Below are positions 34,675 through 45,815 of a stretch of 64,000 bases of DNA, one piece after another. A program made the position numbers and the translations under genes. Under the pieces are notes generated by a model that made no database searches, was not told where the DNA came from, and worked only from the letters and a program-made list of their open reading frames with translations. Positions within the stretch are counted from its first letter, which is position 1. Each line of letters opens with the position of its first letter. The stretch covers positions 27,019,666 to 27,083,665 of the forward strand of contig NC_092579.1 of assembly GCF_037975245.1 (NCBI RefSeq), given 5' to 3'. The stretch is from Apostichopus japonicus. Taxonomy: Eukaryota > Echinodermata > Holothuroidea > Aspidochirotida > Stichopodidae.

Positions 34675-35658
34675 TAGTGTTCAAACGATTAACCTAATCG
34701 GAATCGGTACGATTATTGCATAATCGGAACATAATCGGAATCGGTAAAAATTACGTGGAATACCAATAATGTCATACCGATTATTTAAAAAAATATGGAA
34801 GGTGAAAATATCATTATTCAAAAACATGTGGAAGTTGAAAAAATCAACTGATGTATTAGGTTTGTTCTTTAACTGCCAAATATTAAAATAAAGACACCCT
34901 CTACACGTCTTTTACAATGTTATTTCATCAAATTAGGCTGCCAGGGTCGCCGATTTTGCTTCCCTTGTGGTTAGTGACTTCATATTTCTCGGCAAAGTAA
35001 GCATGGCAGCAATACCAATTCCGCGAATTAATGAATGTGCTGGACAGGGTCGGAAATAAGCGGGGATGACGAGCGATTCGCCCTCGGAAGTGATAAACAA
35101 GCCCTCCTAAAGCACAATTATGAGTGCGAAAAAGAAAAAAAGAAATATAAGAAAATCGCCCTCGCTATATCAGGTGTCTGTGTAAAATTAATTGTGACAT
35201 GCGTTTGCTTAAGCTAGGAATTGCAGTTGCAGCACGAATCGCGCAAGCAGTTCTCACATCCCGCATCAGATTTGAAGCAGTGCGGGAGGGTCGCGCACAA
35301 TCACCGGAAAGTTCCTGTGGCAAATTACGGCCTCCACGAAGCAATTTCAGTACCAGCGAAAATAACCTAAAATCCCCACAAATCTCCGACCACATGGTAG
35401 CCTTACTTCACACTAAGTCCACTGCATGGAAATATAACCTTGCCATCTGATTATTTGCTCTAGTTGTGTCGCAAATAAAAAATAAAAATATCCATGGAAA
35501 GTGCAATCTTCGACCACATGTTAGCCTAACAACCACACTAAGTCAATGGGAAATGTAGCTTAACCATCGGTTTGTAAAAAAAAAAAAAAAAAATGCGTAG
35601 CTTAGTTTACAACTTTCAATTTGCTGGAAATCGGCATTTGTTTGGAAGGAACTGTATG
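34675..35658. mobile_element. Left part of older TIR element, duplicate in unit 2
   Basis: Duplicate of 26614-27597, starting TAGTGTTCAAACGATTA and interrupted by the DIRS left end at 35659. Confidence 0.75.
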
Positions 35659-36393
35659 ATTTACTTCGCTCCTCGCTTACCTGTCTCCTCACAACCTTAG
35701 CACCTCATTCTACCGTGCCTATAAAGTCCTGGTAAATAAATAACACTGTGCGCCCTCTATGACCGGACCCCCCTTCCGGTCCCTCCCCCTTTTTCATTCT
35801 ACCATTCCAAGTGCCTACACGCATATTTTTCTTGTGGATAGTTTCCTTGGAAAATTGTCTTGGTTTTCTTCGACGATCGCCGGAAGTTTTTTAGCTTCGG
35901 ATCTTTAGAAGTTTGACAGTCCTTTCCTGACCGATAAGTATCCTTTTTGTCAAAAAGGGAGGGTTTTGGGGACTGTTTTTGTAGTGCGTTTCCTCCTCGG
36001 GTTGGTTTGCGGCGGGGTTAGCAGTTCCGCGAGACTGCCTAGGTTCCCGCCCTATTCCTCCCCACGCTTAGGCGTGTTGTTGTCTTTTGTGTTTTCATAG
36101 CTTGTTCACTAGCTTTCTTCCCCCCAATTAGTTTTCTCTCGTCCCCCTTTTGGGGATTCATATTGCTCACTCATATTCACTCTTTTTGTATGTATTTCTC
36201 GCTCTCTCATATTCGTTTCAGCTTGCATTTTTCTTGTTAGGCCACCTCGTAGCGTTACCTTGTTTACCGTTGCTAGGTTACGCTACGCTCCACCTAAGCC
36301 TAATTCCCTCCCTAGTTCTCCCTTCTTACGTTAAGCTTCTATTGTTGTTCACTTATCACTAAGAAGTAATCTTCCTTAATCCGGTTATTCAGT

Positions 36394-38514
36394 ATGTCAC
36401 GCAATCCATTGAAGTGCATCAACTGCTCAATGTTTCGCCCAGGCAGAGCCTGGGACGAACACGACCTTTGTCCGAAATGCAGATCCTGCACTCGACGAGA
36501 CCCCTGCCTGGTGTGTATTAAGTTTACACCAGCTCAGTGGCAGGACATCGACCTGTGGCTTGAGGGCTTACGTAGCAAGCTCCAGGGAAGGCTGGACTCG
36601 ATCCCGAGCGCAATCGGGGCTCCGGAGGTTCCAGGAGTAACGGGAGATAGAGAGGAGGAGGGAGTAGTAGAGAGAGAGGTGGAGGAGAGTGGCCAGGAGA
36701 GGGCCGAAGGAGAGAAAGAGGTAGAGAGAGAGGAAAGAGAAAGAGAAAGAGAAAGAGAAAGAATTCCCCTAACGGCCCCGGCTACGTCCGGATCAGTTAC
36801 GGCCAGAGGGAAGGGCAGGAGCAAAAGCAAGGCTCCTGCCAAGAAAAGACCTCCAAAGCAGAGGCACAGCTCGGCCGGGCTGGAGACTCCGTCTCAGTCC
36901 AGGCCGCAGCTAAACAGACCCACGGAGCGCGGCCCTCCGGCCGTGGGAGGCTCGGGTCCAAAAGAGAGAGCAACCGAGGGGACGCGGAGACGGAGCCGGT
37001 CCCGTTCCAGGGAGCCGGAGAGGCGGGTTCCGACGGAGATCCCGGCCCGAGAAAGTAGGGAGAGAGAGTCCTCCCGCCGACCCAGAAGGGAGAGATCGGG
37101 GTCACATACAAGATCCCCAAGACGGAGAGAGAGGAAGAGATACTCTCCGGTCTCCGACGAGTCCTCGGACTCATCCGACGATGGATACAGAAGAGCTAAG
37201 AGGAGGCGCCGGTCCCCGAGACGGCGTCAGGAGGAGGAGCCAGCTTGGCTATCAAAACTCACCGGCCTGCTACGGCCCCTGCTGGAGCAAAGGACGTCCA
37301 CGGTAGCTGACGTGGCACCAGGCCCTACTAGCCCCGTACCGACCATGGCCCCGCAACCGGCCCCGGACCCGGACGCTCTGGATTGCAGAGCGTCGGTGAA
37401 TCTTTCCGGCTTGGAGGACGAAGGGGAGCCCATAGATCCAGATCCTCTCGACTACGATCCTATGGAGGACAGCTTTGGCCATAATTACGAACCGGAGGAG
37501 GCGCCCGTGACAGGAGGAGCCCTCCCACAGGAGCTAATAACACGGGCGGCAGACATATTCAGACGACACCTGGGGTTCAAGGAACCCGAGACGCAACCGC
37601 AGAAGGCGGGCCGGGTATCAAAATTGACGGCGACCGGCGAGGCGTCATATAAGCCCAAGACTACCATACCAGTAGACGCAACCTGTTATGACAGATTTGA
37701 GGCCATTGCCAACAAGACCAAGTGGACGGCCTTCCCGGCCAGGGCAGATAGAGTGGTCAGGGTACCTGACGAGGCCTGGAGGGATCTATTTAAATGTCCA
37801 ACCATCCCCCAGGAGGCCAAGGAGAGATTAAAAGCCGAACAAGGGGCCTCATCCACACACGTGTTCAAGACCCCGGCCCAGAGGAAGCTAGAAGAGCTTT
37901 TGGTAGAGGTGGACATGGCAGCCCGTTCGGGCATGAAGTTCGCATCGGTACTAATGCTATCAGCCGAAGTCCTCATGCGACACCACCAACAACTCCCTGA
38001 GGACAGCAGCCAAGTATCCAGGGACGAAGCGGGCCAGCTCCTCCTGCTGCTGGGCCCCCTTGTCAGGCTCGCGTACGATCAATTTGCAAGGATCGCTACC
38101 AGGTCCGTAAAGGCCCGTAGACAAAGCATCGTCTCCGCCATCCATTGGCCATCGACGGAGGCTAAGGACAGAATGCTGGAGCTACCAATCCTCGGGGAAG
38201 ACCTTTTTGCGGGCTGCTTCCAAAAGAAACTGCAGGAAGAGGTGGCCCGAAGAGAGACTCTGGCCAAATCAGAATTCCGACCCCCACCTACTCAGAGAAC
38301 CAGACCCTTCCGCCCGAGGGAGAGCAGAGCACCTAGGGGAACGAGAGCAGCACCCGCCAAATCTATGAGCAGAGGAGCTCTCAGAGGCAGAAGCCGGGGG
38401 GCAGCCTTCCGTCCGACCCGTCCCTGGGCCCCCAGAGGAGGCAGAGGCTCGACGTCGACCAGACGGGACAGTGACCGCTCCTCCACTCGACCAGCGTTCG
38501 CCGCCCAGCCCTAG
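36394..38514 (+). CDS. DIRS Gag-like protein, copy 2
   Basis: 706 residues, same protein as the copy at 28333-30453: N-terminal Cys-rich motif, Arg/Ser-rich middle and Arg/Gly-rich tail. No stop or frameshift. Confidence 0.85.
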   Translation: MSRNPLKCINCSMFRPGRAWDEHDLCPKCRSCTRRDPCLVCIKFTPAQWQDIDLWLEGLRSKLQGRLDSIPSAIGAPEVPGVTGDREEEGVVEREVEESGQERAEGEKEVEREERERERERERIPLTAPATSGSVTARGKGRSKSKAPAKKRPPKQRHSSAGLETPSQSRPQLNRPTERGPPAVGGSGPKERATEGTRRRSRSRSREPERRVPTEIPARESRERESSRRPRRERSGSHTRSPRRRERKRYSPVSDESSDSSDDGYRRAKRRRRSPRRRQEEEPAWLSKLTGLLRPLLEQRTSTVADVAPGPTSPVPTMAPQPAPDPDALDCRASVNLSGLEDEGEPIDPDPLDYDPMEDSFGHNYEPEEAPVTGGALPQELITRAADIFRRHLGFKEPETQPQKAGRVSKLTATGEASYKPKTTIPVDATCYDRFEAIANKTKWTAFPARADRVVRVPDEAWRDLFKCPTIPQEAKERLKAEQGASSTHVFKTPAQRKLEELLVEVDMAARSGMKFASVLMLSAEVLMRHHQQLPEDSSQVSRDEAGQLLLLLGPLVRLAYDQFARIATRSVKARRQSIVSAIHWPSTEAKDRMLELPILGEDLFAGCFQKKLQEEVARRETLAKSEFRPPPTQRTRPFRPRESRAPRGTRAAPAKSMSRGALRGRSRGAAFRPTRPWAPRGGRGSTSTRRDSDRSSTRPAFAAQP

Positions 38515-39448
38515 GGGTGCCCACCTCACCGCGGCCATTCCGCCGGTGGGGGGGAGACTAACAAACTTCTCCCAGCAATGGGAATTTATTGGCGGGGACA
38601 AGTGGGTGTTGGACACAGTCAGACACGGGTACAAAATAGAATTCTCCTCCAGCCCGCCTTTCGGGGGCGGAGGAAGGCAGACACTCACACCCACGGACCC
38701 CGTCAAACGCTTAGCTCTAGAAGGGGAAATTCTGGCCCTGCTGGCCAAGCAGGCAATTACAAGAGTTCCGGAAGAGACGGGACCACTCTTCCGGTCCTCC
38801 TTCTTTCTGACCAAAAAACGGGACGGCACCTGGCGTCCCATTCTAAACCTAAAACCCCTGAACACAAAACACATCAGACCAAAACACTTCCGTATGGAGA
38901 CCTTAAACTTAATATTACCCCTACTCAGAAAGGGCATGTGGGCGGCGACCGTAGACTTATGGGACGCCTACCTGCACATCTTGATACACAGAGAACACCG
39001 ACGATTCCTAGCGTTCCGGTACGCAGAACAAGACTACCAGTTCCGGGCGCTCCCATTCGGCCTAGCCACGGCTCCCAGAGCCTTCACGAGAGTCGCGGGA
39101 GCAGTAGTCGCCTATCTCAGAAAAAGAGGAGTCACCCTCTACGTATATCTAGACGACTGGTTGGTAGTAGGGAACAGCCTATCGGAAGCAACCAACAACG
39201 TCCACAAAACGCTCCAGACCCTTCAAGAACTGGGCTGGATCGTGAACCAGAAGAAATCACGGCTATCGCCTTCCCAGACGATCCAGTTCCTCGGGGCCAT
39301 ACTGGACTTCACCACCGGGGTAGCCCGACCCTCAGAAGAAAGAGTCGCGGCGGTCAAGGCGACCACACAACAGATCTTGGCACACGGGGGTCACCAACGG
39401 GGACATGGCTCCGGGCCCTGGGACTCATGGCCAGCCTCGTCGATATAG
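38471..39448 (+). CDS. DIRS reverse transcriptase, copy 2
   Basis: Same protein as copy 1, with motif A (ATVDLWDAYL), motif B (PFGLATAPRAF) and motif C (YLDDW) intact, and the same frame break toward RNase H in the G-run at 39386-39390. Confidence 0.9.
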   Translation: MTAPPLDQRSPPSPRGAHLTAAIPPVGGRLTNFSQQWEFIGGDKWVLDTVRHGYKIEFSSSPPFGGGGRQTLTPTDPVKRLALEGEILALLAKQAITRVPEETGPLFRSSFFLTKKRDGTWRPILNLKPLNTKHIRPKHFRMETLNLILPLLRKGMWAATVDLWDAYLHILIHREHRRFLAFRYAEQDYQFRALPFGLATAPRAFTRVAGAVVAYLRKRGVTLYVYLDDWLVVGNSLSEATNNVHKTLQTLQELGWIVNQKKSRLSPSQTIQFLGAILDFTTGVARPSEERVAAVKATTQQILAHGGHQRGHGSGPWDSWPASSI

Positions 39449-40569
39449 TGAGACTGTGCAGGCTACACATGCGACCCCTGCAACTGCACCTCCTGAGGTC
39501 CGCAGACCCTACAGACCCAGACAAAACAACGCTCATCTACAGGTCAGAGGAGGTCACCCAACACCTTCGATGGTGGCTCGACCCAAACAACTGGAGTTCA
39601 GGGGTACCCTTTGCGATACAGCTACCAATGACATCGATAACGACGGACGCGTCACTGTCCGGATGGGGAGCTCATTGGAGCAATCGCACAGCATGGGGGA
39701 CGTGGTCCCAAACAGAAAGATCTCTCCACATCCTGGAGATGATGGCGGTCAAAAGAGCCCTGGAAACTTTCAACGACCACGTACAGGGAACGATAACCAC
39801 AATCTTCACGGACAACACGACAGTGGTGGCCTACATCAATCGACAGGGGGGCACCCACTCAGAGAGACTGTGCCGACTCGCGTGGGAGGTGATAACAGCG
39901 GCCGAGGACTCCGGCACGATCTTACGGGCTTCCCACATCGCGGGCAAGCTCAACGTGATGGCGGACGCCTTATCCAGGGGGCATATAGACCCCAACGAAT
40001 GGTCTCTGGAACACGAGACTTGCGACAGAATCTTTTCGATCTTCGGCAGGCCCACGATAGACCTGTTCGCAACACACAAGAACAACAAACTCCAGACCTT
40101 CTGTTCCAGACGATTCCACCCCCTGGCCTACCACACGGATGCAATGTCCCTCTCTTGGGACCACATGGATGCGTATATCTTCCCGCCGCTGTGTATGATC
40201 AGACAGGTCCTCAGGAAAATTCGGAACTCCAAGGGCAGGTTCACACTAATAGCCCCGTTCTGGCCTCGCAGACCCTGGTTCGCCGAGATCCCTCAGCTCC
40301 TCATGGACGTCCCAGTGAGTCTACCGGACAAGCCCCACCTACTGTCCCAGAGACAGGGAACTCTCTCCCACCCAGACATCAAGGGGTTACAATTAGTTGC
40401 CTGGAGGCTGTCCGGTCTTCCCTACGACAGAGAGGCTTTTCAGAAGCAGCTGCCGCGATGGCAGCCGACGCTAGAAGGGGAACGACCGCAGCGACTTACG
40501 ATTCCCGTCTGCGGAAGTTCGACCAATGGTGCCGACCGAGACAGATACTGCTGCCTGATGCCTCTGTGA
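39388..40569 (+). CDS. DIRS RNase H and accessory domain, copy 2
   Basis: Same as copy 1: RNase H acidic residues in TTDASLSGWG, EMMAVKRALE and IFTDNTT, followed by the DIRS-specific region. Start taken at the resumption of family-like sequence, not at an ATG. Confidence 0.85.
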   Translation, partial: GSPTGTWLRALGLMASLVDIVRLCRLHMRPLQLHLLRSADPTDPDKTTLIYRSEEVTQHLRWWLDPNNWSSGVPFAIQLPMTSITTDASLSGWGAHWSNRTAWGTWSQTERSLHILEMMAVKRALETFNDHVQGTITTIFTDNTTVVAYINRQGGTHSERLCRLAWEVITAAEDSGTILRASHIAGKLNVMADALSRGHIDPNEWSLEHETCDRIFSIFGRPTIDLFATHKNNKLQTFCSRRFHPLAYHTDAMSLSWDHMDAYIFPPLCMIRQVLRKIRNSKGRFTLIAPFWPRRPWFAEIPQLLMDVPVSLPDKPHLLSQRQGTLSHPDIKGLQLVAWRLSGLPYDREAFQKQLPRWQPTLEGERPQRLTIPVCGSSTNGADRDRYCCLMPL

Positions 40570-41438
40570 CACAGATAGCCGAGTTCCTCCTCTCACTCTT
40601 TGGAGAAGGCAAACAAGTCTCCACTATCAGGAATTACAGGTCGGCCATCGCTGCCATCCACCAGGGCTTCCCAGATGGCTCCACACTGGGCAATAACCCG
40701 TACATTGCACAACTCATCAAAGGCATGGCGAATCGTCGCCCACAGATCAGACGGTTGGCCCCCTCCTGGGGACTCTCAGCAGTGTTACATGCCCTGGCAG
40801 GACCACCATACGAACCAATGGCTAACACCTCCCTGGCTGCCCTCACAAAAAAGACACTCTTCCTCGTCGCAGTTGCGTCAGCAAGAAGGAGGAGTTGCCT
40901 CCACGCCCTATCCACCAAGCAGAATCACATCAGATTTGAGGGCCACGGGGTGAGGATGGTTCCAGACCCGTCATTTATTGCAAAGAACCAGACCTTGACC
41001 TTCTTGCCAGGAGACATTTTCATCCCGGAAATTAAGACCATGTCATCAGTAGCCGAGGACAAACGATGGTGTCCAGTCAGGGCACTGAAGTGGTACCTGA
41101 GCAAGACAGAGAAGTTAAGACAATCAACTTCTCTCTTCATCATACCACGACCACCCTACGCAGCGGCCTCCAAAGACACTCTATCCAGGTGGCTAGTAGA
41201 GATTATACGCCCGTTCACATCGGGGACCGCCCGACCAAGGGCTCACGACGTCAGAGGGGTCGCGGCCTCTACAGCTCTATTCGCCGGCATCCCGATAGAG
41301 GACATACTCAAAGCAGCAGCGTGGAGAACTCCAACTACGTTCGTCGCCTGCTACTTGACCAACACTTTACACGCCGAAGCGGCATTTGGTAGCGCGGTGA
41401 TGCTTTGCTTCACCTGTACTTATATTTCTGTACTTTAA
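40458..41438 (+). CDS. DIRS tyrosine recombinase, copy 2, chimeric C-terminus
   Basis: Same as copy 1, including the host-derived tail LCFTCTYISVL after GSAVM. The catalytic Arg, HDVR and Tyr are present. Confidence 0.87.
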   Translation: MAADARRGTTAATYDSRLRKFDQWCRPRQILLPDASVTQIAEFLLSLFGEGKQVSTIRNYRSAIAAIHQGFPDGSTLGNNPYIAQLIKGMANRRPQIRRLAPSWGLSAVLHALAGPPYEPMANTSLAALTKKTLFLVAVASARRRSCLHALSTKQNHIRFEGHGVRMVPDPSFIAKNQTLTFLPGDIFIPEIKTMSSVAEDKRWCPVRALKWYLSKTEKLRQSTSLFIIPRPPYAAASKDTLSRWLVEIIRPFTSGTARPRAHDVRGVAASTALFAGIPIEDILKAAAWRTPTTFVACYLTNTLHAEAAFGSAVMLCFTCTYISVL

Positions 41439-42141
41439 TCAACTTGTACAGGAGATGTTCCATATTTGGTGGTAGTTTTCCTGGGATAGCAGTGTATTAA
41501 TACTACTAGTTGTGATGAAACTAAAGTGTAGGCTATTGCCTACGTATTAGGTGTAGCAGTCTTTGTATTGAAAACCTCTGGTTATTTCTTGTCACATATG
41601 CCCAATTTCTTGCTCTTGATTCAATCTTTTGTTTGTTTCTCCTGTAATTTGAATCAATTTATTCAAATACTTTTTATAAATGGATCTTCTATTGAAGGAA
41701 GTAAATAAAACAAAGAAAAAGCCACAAGGAACAGGAAAAATATTACAAAGAAACCATTGTCTTCAATCTTATGTACTACCAAAAGATTAAATGCATGACC
41801 TTTTTGATGGATTTGAAGGTTTCCCCAAGCCACTATCACAGACGAATTTAACAATTATGGTTTCTTAATGTTGATTTAATGTCATCCTTTATTCTTTCAT
41901 GAGCAAACTGAACCTTGCCTTATATCCTTAATCCTTGTCCACTCATTTGTTGGGTTGAATATAACAGATGACATTTCTAGCAATATTACAGTTCCTTTTT
42001 ATGGTAACATCAGATGGGCAGAAAAGCTGATCAAAAGTTGTAGGAAATACTTTTACATCAATTTTAACTGACATTTGTGGTTCTATTGGATAATGTTGAT
42101 CTCTCATCTTTTGCTTTGTTGTTGTTGTTATTTTTCCGCAG

Positions 42142-42328
42142 CCTGCTTACAAAACAGAAAGATTACCGAGATCTCTCTCGAGAAATCTTAAACTTGAAGT
42201 GCCACGAAGCTAAAGTAGAGCAGCAATTGTCCTGCCTCCAGGAAAAGTTACAAGGAATCGACCCGGACCAACTGCCGTTAGGGATAGACTTAAAGGACCA
42301 GCAATCCCTGGGACCAATACCCCAGACT
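42142..42328 (+). CDS. FER: FER/FES-type tyrosine kinase, second coiled-coil exon, copy 3
   Basis: Identical to copies 1 and 2 with intact splice signals. It is the copy nearest the SH2 exon at 52659. Using only this copy, only copy 1 or only copy 2 keeps the frame; any pair or all three in series does not. Confidence 0.75.
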
Positions 42329-42735
42329 GTGAGTTTACATTACAATCTCAATATTTAATTTTCTGGAATAATTATGTAAAATAGGGTCAGATGGTAAACT
42401 AGGATTATGAAGGTAGACAAAATAATTGTTAACTTTTAAATTGTTGTGAAATATAAGGACTGGCTCAGGGGTGTACTTAACAGAGACCTGCTATTTCTGA
42501 AATTATAGTGAAATTCAAGTGCTTGAAAAAGATCCTTCTTGCCCAACAAATTCCTTTTAGGTTGTAAAGTTAGTTTAGATGATGGTACACCATTTTTTGG
42601 ATAAAAACTTGGTATTTTCTGTCGAATCTTGATATTTCACTTCAACTTTACGAAGTAAATAAATTGTAGAAGCATCTCATGGATGATACTGAAAAGAAAA
42701 AAAGCCATCATGGAAACAAATTAATGTAGTAGGAT

Positions 42736-43314
42736 TAGTGTTCAAACGATTAACCTAATCGGAATCGGTACGATTATTGCATAATCGGAACATAATCGGA
42801 ATCGGTAAAAATTACGTGGAATACCAATAATGTCATACCGATTATTTAAAAAAATATGGAAGGTGAAAATATCATTATTCAAAAACATGTGGAAGTTGAA
42901 AAAATCAACTGATGTATTAGGTTTGTTCTTTAACTGCCAAATATTAAAATAAAGACACCCTCTACACGTCTTTTACAATGTTATTTCATCAAATTAGGCT
43001 GCCAGGGTCGCACAATCACCGGAAAGTTCCTGTGGCAAATTACGGCCTCCACGAAGCAATTTCAGTACCAGCGAAAATAACCTAAAATCCCCACAAATCT
43101 CCGACCACATGGTAGCCTTACTTCACACTAAGTCCACTGCATGGAAATATAACCTTGCCATCTGATTATTTGCTCTAGTTGTGTCGCAAATAAAAAATAA
43201 AATATCCATGGAAAGTGCAATCTTCGACCACATGTTAGCCTAACAACCACACTAAGTCAATGGGAAATGTAGCTTAACCATCGGTTTGTAAAAAAAAAAA
43301 AAAAAAATGCGTAG
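42736..43314. mobile_element. Left part of older TIR element, unit 3, with internal deletion
   Basis: Starts TAGTGTTCAAACGATTA as in units 1 and 2, lacks the 346-bp segment, and is cut at GCGTAG where the second deletion joins it directly to DIRS Gag sequence. Confidence 0.72.
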
Positions 43315-44881
43315 AGGCTCGGGTCCAAAAGAGAGAGCAACCGAGGGGACGCGGAGACGGAGCCGGTCCCGTTCCAGGGAGCCGGAGAGGCGGGTTCCGA
43401 CGGAGATCCCGGCCCGAGAAAGTAGGGAGAGAGAGTCCTCCCGCCGACCCAGAAGGGAGAGATCGGGGTCACATACAAGATCCCCAAGACGGAGAGAGAG
43501 GAAGAGATACTCTCCGGTCTCCGACGAGTCCTCGGACTCATCCGACGATGGATACAGAAGAGCTAAGAGGAGGCGCCGGTCCCCGAGACGGCGTCAGGAG
43601 GAGGAGCCAGCTTGGCTATCAAAACTCACCGGCCTGCTACGGCCCCTGCTGGAGCAAAGGACGTCCACGGTAGCTGACGTGGCACCAGGCCCTACTAGCC
43701 CCGTACCGACCATGGCCCCGCAACCGGCCCCGGACCCGGACGCTCTGGATTGCAGAGCGTCGGTGAATCTTTCCGGCTTGGAGGACGAAGGGGAGCCCAT
43801 AGATCCAGATCCTCTCGACTACGATCCTATGGAGGACAGCTTTGGCCATAATTACGAACCGGAGGAGGCGCCCGTGACAGGAGGAGCCCTCCCACAGGAG
43901 CTAATAACACGGGCGGCAGACATATTCAGACGACACCTGGGGTTCAAGGAACCCGAGACGCAACCGCAGAAGGCGGGCCGGGTATCAAAATTGACGGCGA
44001 CCGGCGAGGCGTCATATAAGCCCAAGACTACCATACCAGTAGACGCAACCTGTTATGACAGATTTGAGGCCATTGCCAACAAGACCAAGTGGACGGCCTT
44101 CCCGGCCAGGGCAGATAGAGTGGTCAGGGTACCTGACGAGGCCTGGAGGGATCTATTTAAATGTCCAACCATCCCCCAGGAGGCCAAGGAGAGATTAAAA
44201 GCCGAACAAGGGGCCTCATCCACACACGTGTTCAAGACCCCGGCCCAGAGGAAGCTAGAAGAGCTTTTGGTAGAGGTGGACATGGCAGCCCGTTCGGGCA
44301 TGAAGTTCGCATCGGTACTAATGCTATCAGCCGAAGTCCTCATGCGACACCACCAACAACTCCCTGAGGACAGCAGCCAAGTATCCAGGGACGAAGCGGG
44401 CCAGCTCCTCCTGCTGCTGGGCCCCCTTGTCAGGCTCGCGTACGATCAATTTGCAAGGATCGCTACCAGGTCCGTAAAGGCCCGTAGACAAAGCATCGTC
44501 TCCGCCATCCATTGGCCATCGACGGAGGCTAAGGACAGAATGCTGGAGCTACCAATCCTCGGGGAAGACCTTTTTGCGGGCTGCTTCCAAAAGAAACTGC
44601 AGGAAGAGGTGGCCCGAAGAGAGACTCTGGCCAAATCAGAATTCCGACCCCCACCTACTCAGAGAACCAGACCCTTCCGCCCGAGGGAGAGCAGAGCACC
44701 TAGGGGAACGAGAGCAGCACCCGCCAAATCTATGAGCAGAGGAGCTCTCAGAGGCAGAAGCCGGGGGGCAGCCTTCCGTCCGACCCGTCCCTGGGCCCCC
44801 AGAGGAGGCAGAGGCTCGACGTCGACCAGACGGGACAGTGACCGCTCCTCCACTCGACCAGCGTTCGCCGCCCAGCCCTAG
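43307..44881 (+). CDS. DIRS Gag-like protein, copy 3, N-terminally truncated
   Basis: 524-residue open frame that begins at an ATG created at the deletion junction (MRRGSGPKE). The Cys-rich N-terminus and the Glu-rich region are lost; the Arg/Ser-rich, acidic and C-terminal parts match copies 1 and 2. Unlikely to function as full Gag. Confidence 0.8.
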   Translation: MRRGSGPKERATEGTRRRSRSRSREPERRVPTEIPARESRERESSRRPRRERSGSHTRSPRRRERKRYSPVSDESSDSSDDGYRRAKRRRRSPRRRQEEEPAWLSKLTGLLRPLLEQRTSTVADVAPGPTSPVPTMAPQPAPDPDALDCRASVNLSGLEDEGEPIDPDPLDYDPMEDSFGHNYEPEEAPVTGGALPQELITRAADIFRRHLGFKEPETQPQKAGRVSKLTATGEASYKPKTTIPVDATCYDRFEAIANKTKWTAFPARADRVVRVPDEAWRDLFKCPTIPQEAKERLKAEQGASSTHVFKTPAQRKLEELLVEVDMAARSGMKFASVLMLSAEVLMRHHQQLPEDSSQVSRDEAGQLLLLLGPLVRLAYDQFARIATRSVKARRQSIVSAIHWPSTEAKDRMLELPILGEDLFAGCFQKKLQEEVARRETLAKSEFRPPPTQRTRPFRPRESRAPRGTRAAPAKSMSRGALRGRSRGAAFRPTRPWAPRGGRGSTSTRRDSDRSSTRPAFAAQP

Positions 44882-45815
44882 GGGTGCCCACCTCACCGCG
44901 GCCATTCCGCCGGTGGGGGGGAGACTAACAAACTTCTCCCAGCAATGGGAATTTATTGGCGGGGACAAGTGGGTGTTGGACACAGTCAGACACGGGTACA
45001 AAATAGAATTCTCCTCCAGCCCGCCTTTCGGGGGCGGAGGAAGGCAGACACTCACACCCACGGACCCCGTCAAACGCTTAGCTCTAGAAGGGGAAATTCT
45101 GGCCCTGCTGGCCAAGCAGGCAATTACAAGAGTTCCGGAAGAGACGGGACCACTCTTCCGGTCCTCCTTCTTTCTGACCAAAAAACGGGACGGCACCTGG
45201 CGTCCCATTCTAAACCTAAAACCCCTGAACACAAAACACATCAGACCAAAACACTTCCGTATGGAGACCTTAAACTTAATATTACCCCTACTCAGAAAGG
45301 GCATGTGGGCGGCGACCGTAGACTTATGGGACGCCTACCTGCACATCTTGATACACAGAGAACACCGACGATTCCTAGCGTTCCGGTACGCAGAACAAGA
45401 CTACCAGTTCCGGGCGCTCCCATTCGGCCTAGCCACGGCTCCCAGAGCCTTCACGAGAGTCGCGGGAGCAGTAGTCGCCTATCTCAGAAAAAGAGGAGTC
45501 ACCCTCTACGTATATCTAGACGACTGGTTGGTAGTAGGGAACAGCCTATCGGAAGCAACCAACAACGTCCACAAAACGCTCCAGACCCTTCAAGAACTGG
45601 GCTGGATCGTGAACCAGAAGAAATCACGGCTATCGCCTTCCCAGACGATCCAGTTCCTCGGGGCCATACTGGACTTCACCACCGGGGTAGCCCGACCCTC
45701 AGAAGAAAGAGTCGCGGCGGTCAAGGCGACCACACAACAGATCTTGGCACACGGGGGTCACCAACGGGGACATGGCTCCGGGCCCTGGGACTCATGGCCA
45801 GCCTCGTCGATATAG
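44838..45815 (+). CDS. DIRS reverse transcriptase, copy 3
   Basis: Same 325-residue frame as the other copies with RT motifs A, B and C intact. The frame break toward RNase H (G-run at 45753-45757) is present here too. Confidence 0.9.
   Translation: MTAPPLDQRSPPSPRGAHLTAAIPPVGGRLTNFSQQWEFIGGDKWVLDTVRHGYKIEFSSSPPFGGGGRQTLTPTDPVKRLALEGEILALLAKQAITRVPEETGPLFRSSFFLTKKRDGTWRPILNLKPLNTKHIRPKHFRMETLNLILPLLRKGMWAATVDLWDAYLHILIHREHRRFLAFRYAEQDYQFRALPFGLATAPRAFTRVAGAVVAYLRKRGVTLYVYLDDWLVVGNSLSEATNNVHKTLQTLQELGWIVNQKKSRLSPSQTIQFLGAILDFTTGVARPSEERVAAVKATTQQILAHGGHQRGHGSGPWDSWPASSI

Larger units (their letters stand above)
33340..41400 (+). repeat. Tandem triplication, unit 2 (8,061 bp)
   Basis: A near-identical copy of 25279-33339 with the same junction at its 3' end (41401 onward). 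It shares C at 35470 and A at 35480 with unit 3 against unit 1, so units 2 and 3 look closer to each other. Confidence 0.95.
35659..41403 (+). mobile_element. DIRS-type retrotransposon copy 2, 3' end missing
   Basis: Same extent as copy 1: left terminal repeat intact, truncated after the recombinase catalytic region at the GATGC/TTTGC junction. Its presence comes from the tandem duplication, not from a new insertion, because the flanking intron and exon are repeated with it. Confidence 0.93.
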
